Shown here: one piece after another, positions 17,738 to 26,732 of the stretch | How the letters are laid out: each line of letters opens with the position of its first letter | Numbering within the stretch: position 1 is the first letter of the stretch | DNA from: Caulobacter vibrioides OR37 | Lineage (GTDB): Bacteria; Pseudomonadota; Alphaproteobacteria; Caulobacterales; Caulobacteraceae | NCBI RefSeq assembly: GCF_000372645.1 | Contig: NZ_APMP01000006.1 | Span: 1-64,000, forward strand | Direction: 5' to 3' | DNA length: 64,000 nucleotides | Notes under the pieces: model-generated | What the model saw: only the letters and a program-made list of their open reading frames with translations | Databases searched by the model: none | What the model was told of the DNA's origin: nothing | Program-made: the position numbers and the translations under genes

Positions 17738-18261
17738 TATTCGGTCTCGACATGGACCCGGCGGAAACGTCCCTGGAGATAGACCAGGGGTTCGTGATCC
17801 GGGTCGTAGCGCAGCTTCACCACCCGCCCGACATAGACGCGATGATCGCCGGCGTCGAAGGCGTGGTGGGTCTCGCACTCGAAATTGGCCATGCAGTTGG
17901 GCAGGATCGGCGCGCCCGTGCGCCAGGTCTCGGTCTCGATGCCGGCGAAGCGGTCGATATCCTTGCGCACGAACTGACGCGCCAAGGCCTGATGCTCGGC
18001 GTGCAGCACATTGACCGCCCAGCGTCCGGCCGCGTCCAGAGCCGGCAGGCTAGCCGACTTGAGGTCGACACAGACCAACGCCAGAGGCGGGTCGAGGGAC
18101 ACCGAGGTGAAGGAATTGGCCGTCAGCCCGACCTTGCGTCCATCCTCGCCCACGGTGGTGATCACCGTCACCCCGGTCGTGAAGCAACCAAACGCGTTGC
18201 GCAGAGCCCGGGCGTCGTGATCGCCGCCCTCCCCTAATTCGATCGTGACCGCCTTGCTCAT
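17737..18261 (-). CDS. Flavin reductase-like FMN-binding protein
   Basis: 174 residues from ATG 18261 (MSKAVTIELGEGG). Typical short-chain flavin-reductase/HpaC-type fold: LRNAFGCFTTGVTVITT, GLTANSFTSVSLDPPLALVCVD, WAVNVLHAEHQALARQF, and the C-terminal GDHRVYVGRVVKL...PLVYLQGRFRRV. These enzymes reduce FMN or FAD with NAD(P)H and feed two-component monooxygenases. No monooxygenase partner is adjacent; the upstream co-directional gene is a cupin/JmjC-like protein, which is iron- rather than flavin-dependent. Cytosolic. Confidence 0.9.
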   Translation of the reverse strand: MSKAVTIELGEGGDHDARALRNAFGCFTTGVTVITTVGEDGRKVGLTANSFTSVSLDPPLALVCVDLKSASLPALDAAGRWAVNVLHAEHQALARQFVRKDIDRFAGIETETWRTGAPILPNCMANFECETHHAFDAGDHRVYVGRVVKLRYDPDHEPLVYLQGRFRRVHVETE

Positions 18262-18275
18262 CGAGCCAGCAGTAA

Positions 18276-18301
18276 GCCCCTTCCCCTTCGCGGGAAAGGG
18301 G
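18276..18301 (-). terminator. Hairpin after the JmjC-like gene
   Basis: CCCCTT/AAGGGG plus an inner CCC/GGG pair, separated by one mismatch, form a hairpin between the stop of the cupin gene (18308) and the flavin-reductase start (18261). No T-run follows. It could weaken readthrough between the two genes. Confidence 0.4.
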
Positions 18302-18307
18302 TTCCCG

Positions 18308-19222
18308 TCAAGGCTCGACCAGCACGCCCGGCCGGCTGGCGTCCAGCCCGAACGTCGTCGGCAGATGGCGCACATGCGGCGTTTGCAGGCCCAGGGCCTT
18401 GGCGCCGCGCGCCACGGCCAGCTTGCCCAGAGCGGCGGGACCGAAACCCTCTTGGATCCGCGGCTTGGCGCCCAGACGCCGGCGCAACACGCCGTTGGCG
18501 TAGATGACATTGGCCCGCATCAAGGCCGGCGGCGTCATGAACTCGATCGAGATCGAGACATTCAGCATCGGGCCATTCTCGATCCGATGCGGGGCGTTCT
18601 GCTTCCAGGTGACCATGTCGCCCGGCGTCAGTTCGACCATCTGGGCGCCCTGATCCCATTCCGGCTCGAAGGCGAATTGCTCGGCGGTCTCGCGCAGCAC
18701 GATCCGCTCAAGGGCCTGGTCGCCGACATAGGGGTCGGCCACCGGATAGACCCAGACCTTCTTGCGCCCCCGTAGCTGCCAGAGCGACACCAGCGGCACG
18801 TCCAAATGGTAGAAGACCTGGGCGTTGGCGCTGGAGATCAGCATGCCAAGATCGCGCTTAAAGGTTCTCAGGCCCGGAACGCTCGCTTCCTTGTCCGCGA
18901 AGATCTCCTGGCAGAGGGCGGCGTATTCGGGCACGTGGTCGTTGGTCTGGCGAAGGTTCAGCCAGATGCGGCCGCTCTTGGCCGCGTCCAGCAGTTGGTC
19001 GCCGGTCAGGGTCCCCGCCGAGCCCTTGCGCCAGGTCGTCCAGGCCTTGGGGTCCTCGCCCATGGTGAAGACGCCCAGCTTGTCGCGCGGGTAGAGATCC
19101 AGAAGGCGCGCCAAGCCCTCGTCGTCGAACATCGGACGCTCATGCAGCGCGTGCTTGAACATCAGAGTCTCGCGGCCGAAGGCCTTGGCCTTGTCCGCCG
19201 TCCAGTCGGTGATCACGCTCAC
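18308..19222 (-). CDS. JmjC/cupin-like putative Fe(II)/2-oxoglutarate oxygenase
   Basis: Start GTG 19222, overlapping the glycosyltransferase stop (GTGA) with GGAGG seven bases upstream. The central part has the JmjC-type cupin core: NAQVFYHLDVPLVSLWQLRG with His139-x-Asp141, KVWVYPV, and a third ligand candidate His212 in QNAPHRIENG. This is the HxD...H facial triad of Fe(II)/2OG hydroxylases. No signal peptide. Translational coupling to a GT2 and a BioF2/FemAB-like acyltransferase suggests hydroxylation of a surface-glycan building block or its carrier, which is inference. The exact family is uncertain. Confidence 0.75.
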   Translation of the reverse strand: MSVITDWTADKAKAFGRETLMFKHALHERPMFDDEGLARLLDLYPRDKLGVFTMGEDPKAWTTWRKGSAGTLTGDQLLDAAKSGRIWLNLRQTNDHVPEYAALCQEIFADKEASVPGLRTFKRDLGMLISSANAQVFYHLDVPLVSLWQLRGRKKVWVYPVADPYVGDQALERIVLRETAEQFAFEPEWDQGAQMVELTPGDMVTWKQNAPHRIENGPMLNVSISIEFMTPPALMRANVIYANGVLRRRLGAKPRIQEGFGPAALGKLAVARGAKALGLQTPHVRHLPTTFGLDASRPGVLVEP

Positions 19223-20139
19223 GCGGTCCTCCCGTAGAATTGGATCTTGAAGGGGCCCCACCAGAAGGTCTTGCCCAGCCCCCGCGCGGCGCGGTCCAGC
19301 CACTCGGCCCGGTCCTTCGCGCGGGTCAGCCACTTGAACCCGGCCATCGCGCCGAACAGCGTGGCCTGGACGACCCCGATCGCCATCCACCGGGCCACCC
19401 CGAGGCGGTCCGGCGGCGTGGCGGCGGCGCAGTGCGAACTGGGCCCTTGTCCATAAGCAAAGGCGCGCGCGATCGTGTAGGAGAGGCTGAGGCGCGAGGG
19501 GACCGGATCTTCCCAGACCCAGGCCGCTGGCTCCCAGGCGAAGCGCGCGCCGGCCGCGCCCATGTGGCCGAACAGCATGTCGTCCTCACCGCCAATGTGA
19601 TTGCGCTCGGCGGCGAACGGCGAGACGGGATCCGGCAAGGCCGCGCGACGGATCAGGCTGTCGCCGCAGCCGTAATGCCGGTCCAGGATCCCGGCTTCCG
19701 CTGGTCCCTCGCGCGAGAAGAAGCGCTCCAGATAGTCGCGGTGCTCGACGATCTGGGCCGGCGCGCGGGCCTTGACCGGGCCGAACACCACGTCGGCGTC
19801 GAAGCGGTCCTGGGCGGCAAGCAGCGCGGCCAGCCAACCGGCCGGAGCCTCCTCGTCGTCGTCCAGGAAGGCGATCAGGTCGCCGGACGCCTTGGCCATG
19901 CCGGCGTTGCGAGCATTGGCCACGCCGGCCTTGGGCTCGTGGACATAGATCAGCGGAAACGGCGCGTTCTTGGCCAGATCCTCGGCCACGGGGCGCGCCG
20001 AGGGGACCTGGTCGTTGTCGACGATCACCAGTTCCAGCGTCGCGGGATCGACGCCGACCTGCCCGAACACCGAACGCGCCGCCACGGCCAGGCCGTCGGG
20101 ACGTCGCTGAGTCGGGATCATGATCGTCACGCGCGCCAT
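19219..20139 (-). CDS. Glycosyltransferase family 2
   Basis: 306 residues: GT-A fold with VTIMIPTQRRPDGLAVAARS at the N-terminus, VIVDNDQ for the nucleotide-sugar pocket, KAGVANARNAGMAKASGDLIAF and the DxD-like FLDDDEEAPAGW. A C-terminal amphipathic or hydrophobic region (MAIGVVQATLFGAMAGFKWL) may associate with the membrane. It transfers an activated sugar to an unknown acceptor. Its ATG overlaps the stop of the upstream acyltransferase (TGATG), and its stop overlaps the start of the JmjC-like gene, so the three are one translationally coupled unit. Confidence 0.9.
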   Translation of the reverse strand: MARVTIMIPTQRRPDGLAVAARSVFGQVGVDPATLELVIVDNDQVPSARPVAEDLAKNAPFPLIYVHEPKAGVANARNAGMAKASGDLIAFLDDDEEAPAGWLAALLAAQDRFDADVVFGPVKARAPAQIVEHRDYLERFFSREGPAEAGILDRHYGCGDSLIRRAALPDPVSPFAAERNHIGGEDDMLFGHMGAAGARFAWEPAAWVWEDPVPSRLSLSYTIARAFAYGQGPSSHCAAATPPDRLGVARWMAIGVVQATLFGAMAGFKWLTRAKDRAEWLDRAARGLGKTFWWGPFKIQFYGRTA

Positions 20140-21290
20140 CAGGCCTCCGAGAGCTCTCCGCTTCGACGCTGGGTCCGGGAGGCGACGGCCTCGACGAACT
20201 CGCGCACGCGACCGCCCATGGTCAGTTCGGTGCTGGCGATGGCGTCCATCCGGCGGCGCAGACGACCGACGGCCCCTTCGCCCCGGGCGCCGGCCAGGCT
20301 CCAGACATTCTCGACCGACATCGCCATGCGCCCGCCCAGGCCAGCGGCCGTGGCGCCCCCCTCGCCGATCGAGATCGTGTTCAGGGCGTAGGCGCGCTTA
20401 TAATGGTCATGGCCCGGACCCAGATCATAGCGGGTCAGCCCCATCTCCGGCATGGCGGCGATGGCGCGCAGGAAGAAGATCTGCCCCGGCGACCAGGCGG
20501 CGTGTTCGGGGTTCGTCGAGGCGATCCACGGGTGGTAGGTCTGGCCTTGTCGGACGCCGAAATGACCCGCCACCAGGGTGTCGCCCGCATAGAGGCCGAT
20601 CATCAGGCCGCGCATCGCCCCCTCGCGGGTCTGGAACAGGTCGGCCATCAGCTCGCGGGTCCAGTCGGCGCGCAGATAGTCGTGGCCGCCCGTGCGGATC
20701 AACTGTTCCCGCTTCCAGTCGATCAGCAGATTGAAACTCTCGCGCGAGATATCGCCGGCCACCAGACGAACGGGACCCACCTCGCGGTCCAACTTGTTGT
20801 CGAGACGGCGGTAGTTCTTGATCTTCTTGGGGCTATCCGCGCGAACCGCCTCAAGATAGCGCTCGACGTCCGTTTCGCGCAGGTCGATCACATAGGCCGC
20901 GCGCTCGGCGGTAGGGGCGGCCGCGAAGACGCCGTTCGGATCCAGCAGGCCGGTGTATCGAAATAGACGCACGTCGGCGGCGCGAAGCACGTCGCCAATC
21001 TTCAATCCCGCTTCGGGACGGCTGACCAGGCCGTGATAGTCGGACAGCGGAGAGCCGATCGGCCGCGCCAGGCCGCCCGGGCGGCGGTGATAGGCCAGGA
21101 AGCCCACGGCTTCGCCATCCTGCCGGACCACGGCGACACGCGCGTCTTCCCGAACCTTTCCAACGGCTTGCGCGAAGTCAGGCCCCAGCAAGGGATTGGT
21201 GAAAGCCGGCTGCGAAGCGGCCAGCCCCCGCCAGACCGCCACGTCGATGGGGGCCAGCAGGCTGGGATGAAGGGTCTCGACGTCCAGCAT
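20139..21290 (-). CDS. BioF2/FemAB-like GNAT-fold acyltransferase
   Basis: About 383 residues. The central ESFNLLIDWKREQLIRTGGHDYL and the C-terminal GDTLVAGHFGVRQGQTYHPWIASTNPEHAAWSPGQ and YDLGPGHDHYKRAY segments match the GNAT_6/BioF2-like (CelD/FemAB-related) acyltransferases often found in exopolysaccharide loci. There is no signal peptide. I chose ATG 21290; GTG 21296 is an in-frame alternative behind AGGA. It is the first gene of a three-gene overlapping operon with GT2 and a JmjC-like oxygenase. Confidence 0.82.
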   Translation of the reverse strand: MLDVETLHPSLLAPIDVAVWRGLAASQPAFTNPLLGPDFAQAVGKVREDARVAVVRQDGEAVGFLAYHRRPGGLARPIGSPLSDYHGLVSRPEAGLKIGDVLRAADVRLFRYTGLLDPNGVFAAAPTAERAAYVIDLRETDVERYLEAVRADSPKKIKNYRRLDNKLDREVGPVRLVAGDISRESFNLLIDWKREQLIRTGGHDYLRADWTRELMADLFQTREGAMRGLMIGLYAGDTLVAGHFGVRQGQTYHPWIASTNPEHAAWSPGQIFFLRAIAAMPEMGLTRYDLGPGHDHYKRAYALNTISIGEGGATAAGLGGRMAMSVENVWSLAGARGEGAVGRLRRRMDAIASTELTMGGRVREFVEAVASRTQRRSGELSEA

Positions 21291-21373
21291 ATCCACCTGT
21301 CCTACTCCGGCTCGGGTTAGGGAAAGATGGACCTTTCACTGCAATCCCCGCGCCAAAGGCGGGACGCCTTTGG

Positions 21374-21868
21374 CTACCCGAAAGTCGCCTTCAGGATGGT
21401 CTCCAGCCACCGCTGATCGGTGTCGTCAAAGGCGGCGGGCTTGTCGGAATCGACGTCGAACACGGCGATCAGCTGGCCGTCCGCGTCGTGGACCGGCACG
21501 ACGATCTCGCTCTGGGAACGACCGTCGCAAGCGATGTGTCCCGGAAAGGCGTGCACGTCCGGGACGAGCTGAGTCTCGCCGCTAGCCGCCGCCGCGCCGC
21601 AGACGCCGCGCCCGTAGGCGATGCGCAGGCAGCCCAGCGTGCCCTGGTAAGGCCCGACCACCAGCTCACGCGGCTTCAGCGGATCGACGATATAGAAGCC
21701 GGTCCAGAAGTAGTGGTCGAAGCTGTTCGCCAGCATCGAAGTCACCGTCGCCATGCGCGCGGTGAGGTTGGGCTCGCCGTCCAGCACGGCGGCGATCTCG
21801 TCGGCGACCTCCGCATAACGGGTCGCCTTGTCGGCGGAGAGGGTGATGTCGTTGAACGCTTCGGCCAT
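21374..21868 (-). CDS. msrC: Free methionine-(R)-sulfoxide reductase (GAF-domain)
   Basis: A single GAF domain of 164 residues that reduces free Met-R-sulfoxide with thioredoxin. All three redox cysteines of the fRMsr family are visible: Cys80 in GTLGCLRI, Cys90 in GRGVCGAAA and Cys114 in HIACDGRSQSEIV. Neighbouring fold signatures ANSFDHYFWTGFYI and FDVDSDKPAAFD also match. Cytosolic oxidative-stress repair. It lies 19 bases downstream of the chemoreceptor gene stop and may share its transcript. Confidence 0.95.
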   Translation of the reverse strand: MAEAFNDITLSADKATRYAEVADEIAAVLDGEPNLTARMATVTSMLANSFDHYFWTGFYIVDPLKPRELVVGPYQGTLGCLRIAYGRGVCGAAAASGETQLVPDVHAFPGHIACDGRSQSEIVVPVHDADGQLIAVFDVDSDKPAAFDDTDQRWLETILKATFG

Positions 21869-21887
21869 GGCCCGGATATAGCGCGCC

Positions 21888-24245
21888 CTAGAACTCCTGC
21901 CACTCCCCCGGACGCGAGCTAGGTTCGACCTTCAGCGCGTTGGCGCCTTGGACATAACGCTGGCGGAAGCTTTCGCGGGTCGGGGCGGCGGTCGGTCGCG
22001 CGGTCGAGGGCGCCGGAGCCGCCGGACGCGGGGCGCGGGGCGTGGGCATCTGGCGAACCTCCGCGCCGACCTGGAAGCGGCCGATCAGCTGTTCCAGCTC
22101 GGCCGCCTCGACCGAGAGGGCGTGACTGGCGGCGGTCGATTGCTCGACCATGGCGGCGTTCTGCTGGGTGACCTGGTCCATCTGGTTCACGGCCTGGTTC
22201 ACCTCGGCCAGACCCACGGCCTGCTCCTTGGCAGAAGCGGCGATCTCGCCGACCAGTTCGTTGATCTCGGCCACCTGGACCAGGATCTGCTCCAGGGTTT
22301 CCCCCGTCTCTCCGACCAGACGCACGCCCTTGCCGACCTCGGCCGACGAGGCGCTGATCAGGCCCTTGATCTCCTTGGCCGCGTCGGCCGAGCGCTGGGC
22401 CAGCCCCCGGACCTCCTGGGCGACCACGGCGAAGCCGCGGCCCGCGTCGCCGGCGCGCGCGGCCTCGACCCCGGCATTGAGGGCCAGCAGGTTGGTCTGG
22501 AACGCGATCTCGTCGATGACGCCGATGATCTGGGTGATCGACCGCGAGGACTTCTCGATCCCGCCCATCGCCTGAACGGCCTCCTTGACCACCACGCCGC
22601 TACGTTCGGCGGCGGCCTTGGCGCTGAGCGTGACCTGGCGCGCGCGTTCGGCGCCTTCCGAGCTGCGCTTGACCGTGGCGGTGATCTGGTCGAGGGCGGC
22701 GGCGGTCTGTTCCAGGCCGGCGGCCTGCCGTTCGGTCCGCCTCGAGAGATCGTCGGCGGCGGCGCTGATCTCGGCGCAACCGCCGCGGATGCTGCGGGCG
22801 GCGCTGAGGATGCCGGCCATCGTGGCCTGCAGGCTTTCGACGGCGGCGTTGAAGTCGCGCGGCATCTTGGCCGCCTCGCCTTGGAAACCATCCTCGCGCA
22901 TCCGCCAGATCAAGTCGCCGTCGGCGAGACGCTCCATGCCCTCGCCCAGGGTGGCGACGGCGCGCGCCTGGGCGCGGGCGAAGGCCTCGGCCTCCTCGGC
23001 GTGCTTCTGGCGCTCGCGCTCGGCGACGGCGCGCTCGGCCTCCTGCTCGGCCCGGCGGCGCTGGCCGTCGGCCAGATCGTGGCGGAAGCCGTCGAGCGCG
23101 CGGGCGATGGCTCCGATCTCGTCGCCGCCGTCGATGCCAGGCACGGGCTCGTCGTAGCGGCCGGCGCTCAGCCGATCGACGCTGCGGGTCAGGCCCGTCA
23201 GCGGCTTCTTGACCAGCGCGGCGCTGGCGAAGAACAGCGCGGCCAGCACGGCCGCGGTGATCACCAGCCCGCCAACGAACAGGATCTTGGCCAGACGGTC
23301 GGCTGGACCGGTGATCGCCGCGACCGGCACGTCCATGACCAGGGCCCAGGTGGTGTTCAAGGCCGGCATCGGCACGGGACGGATGATGCGCGCCATCGGG
23401 ACGCCGTTGTCGACCACGCCTTGGACCTCGACCGCCTCGCCGCCCGCCAGGACGCCTTGCAGTTGATCGGCGCCGACATCGACATAGGGCTTCATGCGCT
23501 TGGCCGGGTCGGGATGGGCCAGCCACTTGCCTGTCGAGGACAGCAGCATCACGTGGCCGCCGCCCAGCGGCTTCAGACCCGAGAGTTCGCGAGAAATGCT
23601 GTCCAGGGCCATGTCCAGGCCCGCCACGCCGATGAACTTGCCATGCGAGAACACGGGATAGACCACGGAGGTCATCAGCACGGACTTGCCGGCCACGTCG
23701 TAGGGATAGGGCTCGACGACGGCGGCCTTACCCGTCTGCTTGGGAACGGCGTAGTAGGGCTCGGCATATTCGTTGCCCTGGTCCAGCGGCTGAAAGATCA
23801 CCTTGCCGCCGTCGTGCACCCAGTAGGGCGAGAAGTTTCCGGCCTTGTTGGCGCCGAGAGCCGTATTGCCCGCCATCTCGGCGTCCTTGCCGTCAAAGGC
23901 GTTGGGCTCGGCCATGAACCAGCTGCCCAGCACCATGTCAGAGGACTCCGCGTTCGGCTTCAGCATCCCGATCACGGTGGCGCGGTCGACCATGCCGCTT
24001 TCGTGCGCCGCCCCGATCGAGACGGCCATGGACCGCACGGTCGACTGCACCTTGCCCAGGTCGGCCTGAACGCTCTGAATCGCGTCGTCGGCGACCGCCC
24101 CCGCATAGCGGTTGGTCAGGCCCGAAACGATAGCGCTGGTGTGGGACGACACGGCCACGGCCGCCGCGATCAACATCAGACCAATCGCGAGCCCGGCCAC
24201 CAGGATCAATTTCCAGGCGATGGTCAAACGACGGAACGCTGTCAT
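21888..24245 (-). CDS. Methyl-accepting chemotaxis protein with dCache sensor
   Basis: 785 residues: TM1 (about 11-33), a periplasmic dCache-type domain (about 34-330, with SDMVLGSWFMAEPNAF, YAEPYYAVPKQTGKAAVVEPYPYDVAGK and FIGVAGLDMALDSI), TM2 (about 338-360), HAMP (about 361-415), a second HAMP-like/coiled linker and the MCP signalling hairpin. The conserved hairpin tip is DEIAFQTNLLALNAGVEAARAG. The C-terminus ends EWQEF after a flexible Pro/Ala/Thr-rich linker. This fits the x-[HFYW]-x-x-[HFYW] pentapeptide that tethers CheR/CheB, so this receptor is likely a self-sufficient methylation scaffold. The ligand is unknown; dCache domains commonly bind amino or organic acids. It has a single membrane-anchored sensor and no PAS domain. 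Confidence 0.95.
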   Translation of the reverse strand: MTAFRRLTIAWKLILVAGLAIGLMLIAAAVAVSSHTSAIVSGLTNRYAGAVADDAIQSVQADLGKVQSTVRSMAVSIGAAHESGMVDRATVIGMLKPNAESSDMVLGSWFMAEPNAFDGKDAEMAGNTALGANKAGNFSPYWVHDGGKVIFQPLDQGNEYAEPYYAVPKQTGKAAVVEPYPYDVAGKSVLMTSVVYPVFSHGKFIGVAGLDMALDSISRELSGLKPLGGGHVMLLSSTGKWLAHPDPAKRMKPYVDVGADQLQGVLAGGEAVEVQGVVDNGVPMARIIRPVPMPALNTTWALVMDVPVAAITGPADRLAKILFVGGLVITAAVLAALFFASAALVKKPLTGLTRSVDRLSAGRYDEPVPGIDGGDEIGAIARALDGFRHDLADGQRRRAEQEAERAVAERERQKHAEEAEAFARAQARAVATLGEGMERLADGDLIWRMREDGFQGEAAKMPRDFNAAVESLQATMAGILSAARSIRGGCAEISAAADDLSRRTERQAAGLEQTAAALDQITATVKRSSEGAERARQVTLSAKAAAERSGVVVKEAVQAMGGIEKSSRSITQIIGVIDEIAFQTNLLALNAGVEAARAGDAGRGFAVVAQEVRGLAQRSADAAKEIKGLISASSAEVGKGVRLVGETGETLEQILVQVAEINELVGEIAASAKEQAVGLAEVNQAVNQMDQVTQQNAAMVEQSTAASHALSVEAAELEQLIGRFQVGAEVRQMPTPRAPRPAAPAPSTARPTAAPTRESFRQRYVQGANALKVEPSSRPGEWQEF

Positions 24246-24376
24246 CTAGGAGAATCTCCGGCCGCGACTATGGCTTTGACCATCTCTCGCGCCCGAATCC
24301 TAAACTCCGCGTTAACCATACCGATCGCTCGAGCGACCGCGACAATACGCCACGATCCATCTCGGCCAGCCGGGCT

Positions 24377-26698
24377 CTACCGCGCGAAGCGGGCCTTCAC
24401 CGGCGCGTAGCTGTCCCACACCTGGCCGTCACTGACGGATCGCAGCAGCTTGACGTATTCTGCATGGCTCCAGGCCAGAGGCGTGGCGCTGTCGGTGCCC
24501 TTGCCCCGCGTGTAGCCGTGCGGGCTGTCGGCGCCGACTCCGTCCCAGACCTGCTCGGGGATCAGCAGGCCTTCGTTGGCGAACAGCTCCATGGCGCGAA
24601 CAAAGGTGTCGCGAATGCGCTTGAGCGCGGCGGGGTCGGGTCGGCCAGACAGGCCCGCCAAAGCCAGCGCGTAGTGACCCCGTTCGCCGGTGAAGATCGG
24701 CCACACGCGACCGCGCTGTCCCGGCCGCATCCGCCCGTCCGCGCCGTAGTTGGCGCCGGTCTTGACGTCTTCGCCATAGCCGTCGACGCCATAGCGACGC
24801 CAGCCGGGGAAAGTCCCCTCCACGCCCGGGAACGTGAAATCGTACCGGACGCGATAAAGGTCCTCCATCGCTTGGTCGTCCAGCTTGGGCAAGGTCGCGA
24901 CGATGGCCGGATCGTCCGCGCGGCGCACGCCGTAGCGCACGAGCTCCAGGAAGCCGGCGTCCAGCATCTGATCCTCGGGAACCGCCGCCTGACCGTTCCG
25001 CGCCTCGACCTTACTCTTGTTGTCGGGATCCTGGTCGCCATTCAGGCGCAGATAGTAGTGACCGTCGCCGAACGCGCCCTTGGTCGTCACCGTCCGGGCC
25101 TCGACCTTGTTGGAGTAGTCGTCGGCGGTCTTGCGATAGAGATCCGCGCCGGCCTCGTCGCCCGCGGCCTCGGCGATGTCGCCGGCCACGACTAGGCCCG
25201 CGATCACGGCGGCGGTCGTCGAGGGCGAATAGCCGCCCTGCTCTTCCCAGCGTTCCTGCTGGGTGAACGGCGGGGTGATCGTCGCATGGTTCCAGCCCAG
25301 ATCTACCTTGCCGCCCTTGACCAGGAAATCGGCGGCCGGCTTGAGCATACGGCCGTAATAGGCCTTCAGTTCGGCTTCCGGCAGCCAGCCCAGTTTCCAG
25401 AGCTTCCAGCCCAGCATGATCGGCATGGCCGTCTGGTCCAGCTGGACGCCGACCCACTCGGGCGTCCCGTCGACGTGCGACTTCTGCAGGAACCAGCCGC
25501 CGTCGCCCTTGTTGCCCGGCGTCTTGGGCCCGACCTGCACGGTCGGCAGATACCGGAACGCCGCCAGCGGGGTTTCCCGATCGCCCAGGGCCGCGAGGGC
25601 CATGGCGCACTGATAGAAATCGCGCGGCCAGACGGCCTTGTAGCCGGTGGAGGACTTGGTCGCGTCGACGCTGTCGCCCCAAGGGTTGGACAGCGAGGCG
25701 ATCAGGGCGCCGGCGTGGGTGCGATCCTCCTGGACCTTGAGCATCAGGGCCGAGGCCTGAACCAGCTTGCCGCCATCCTCGGACGCGGCGCGCAGGCGCG
25801 GCAGTTCGGTCAGCGAGGCCAGATAGTCCTCCCAGCCGACGCGATCGCCCTCGCCGTTGAAGCGGGCCAGCACCTCGCGATAGCCGGTCTTGAGAGAGGC
25901 GCTCGCCGCGGAGCCGGCGGCCTTGGCGTTGCGGCCAAAGCCGATGACGAAGTCGTAGGTCGCCTCCTTGGCCACGGCGGGCATCTGGCCGGTCAGGACG
26001 ATCGCGCCCTTGGCCGAGACCGTCGTGGCCTTCAGGCCGGCGATGGCGTCGTTGTCCTTGAGCGCGCTGGCCGACGCCCTGGCGAAGGGCCTTGAGCCCT
26101 TGAGGCTCAGGAAGTCGCGCCCCTCGAAGGCGGTCAGGGCGGCGTTCGAGGCCGCGCCCGTGTCGCCGCCACCGGTGTTGGCCATGTGGGGCTCGAGCAC
26201 CAGGGTGGGCGTCACCGGACCTTTCAGCGCCTTGACGATCACCCGCACGAACAAGGCGTCACGGTCGGGGTCGGTGAAGATGTGCTTCTCGATGACGAAG
26301 CGGCCCTGCTTGTCGGTCGTGATGATCCTGTAGGCCGGCGACAGCGGACGTCCCGCCGCGTCGACATGCAGATATTCGGTCTTCGAGGTGGTGTCCGCGC
26401 CCTCCACCGCCAGACCGGTCGCGGTCTGGACGGCGACGCGCATCTGCTTGACCTGAGCCTCGTGGATCATGCCGTACATGGTCTCGGTCAGGATCCCGTC
26501 GGCGATCGAGAACCAGACCTTGGACACCGCGCCCGTCTTGCCGCCGGGCTTGTAGGCGCCGTCGACATAGACCTCGTAGGACGCCCCGACGCCGGTCTTG
26601 GCCGAATAGGCCCAAGTGGTCTCGGGCGTCGCGGCGTGGACGCCAGCGGCGACCAGGGAAGCGGCCGAGGCCAGGGCGAGAAGTTTCAGGCTGCGCAT
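24377..26698 (-). CDS. Exported glucoamylase (GH15 glucan 1,4-alpha-glucosidase)
   Basis: 773 residues with a signal peptide (MRSLKLLALASAASLVAAGVHA). An N-terminal beta-sandwich (about 25-270) precedes the (alpha/alpha)6 GH15 barrel. Barrel landmarks are NPWGDS, YKAVWPRDFYQ, GGWFLQKSHVDG, the general acid region WEEQGGYSPSTTAA, and the catalytic base region PLAWSHAEYVKLLRS. It releases glucose from the non-reducing ends of maltodextrins, in the periplasm or outside the cell. It is 34 bases downstream of malY on the same strand and belongs to the maltodextrin locus. Confidence 0.94.
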   Translation of the reverse strand: MRSLKLLALASAASLVAAGVHAATPETTWAYSAKTGVGASYEVYVDGAYKPGGKTGAVSKVWFSIADGILTETMYGMIHEAQVKQMRVAVQTATGLAVEGADTTSKTEYLHVDAAGRPLSPAYRIITTDKQGRFVIEKHIFTDPDRDALFVRVIVKALKGPVTPTLVLEPHMANTGGGDTGAASNAALTAFEGRDFLSLKGSRPFARASASALKDNDAIAGLKATTVSAKGAIVLTGQMPAVAKEATYDFVIGFGRNAKAAGSAASASLKTGYREVLARFNGEGDRVGWEDYLASLTELPRLRAASEDGGKLVQASALMLKVQEDRTHAGALIASLSNPWGDSVDATKSSTGYKAVWPRDFYQCAMALAALGDRETPLAAFRYLPTVQVGPKTPGNKGDGGWFLQKSHVDGTPEWVGVQLDQTAMPIMLGWKLWKLGWLPEAELKAYYGRMLKPAADFLVKGGKVDLGWNHATITPPFTQQERWEEQGGYSPSTTAAVIAGLVVAGDIAEAAGDEAGADLYRKTADDYSNKVEARTVTTKGAFGDGHYYLRLNGDQDPDNKSKVEARNGQAAVPEDQMLDAGFLELVRYGVRRADDPAIVATLPKLDDQAMEDLYRVRYDFTFPGVEGTFPGWRRYGVDGYGEDVKTGANYGADGRMRPGQRGRVWPIFTGERGHYALALAGLSGRPDPAALKRIRDTFVRAMELFANEGLLIPEQVWDGVGADSPHGYTRGKGTDSATPLAWSHAEYVKLLRSVSDGQVWDSYAPVKARFAR

Positions 26699-26732
26699 GG
26701 CGAGGACCTCGTCAGGCTTTGAAAAAAGGGGA

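Noticed and set aside
21948-24410. Open frame of about 820 codons antisense to the chemoreceptor
   Set aside because: Its composition (Leu/Gly/Asp/His-rich with no domain) is typical of high-GC shadow frames, and the opposite strand has an intact MCP.
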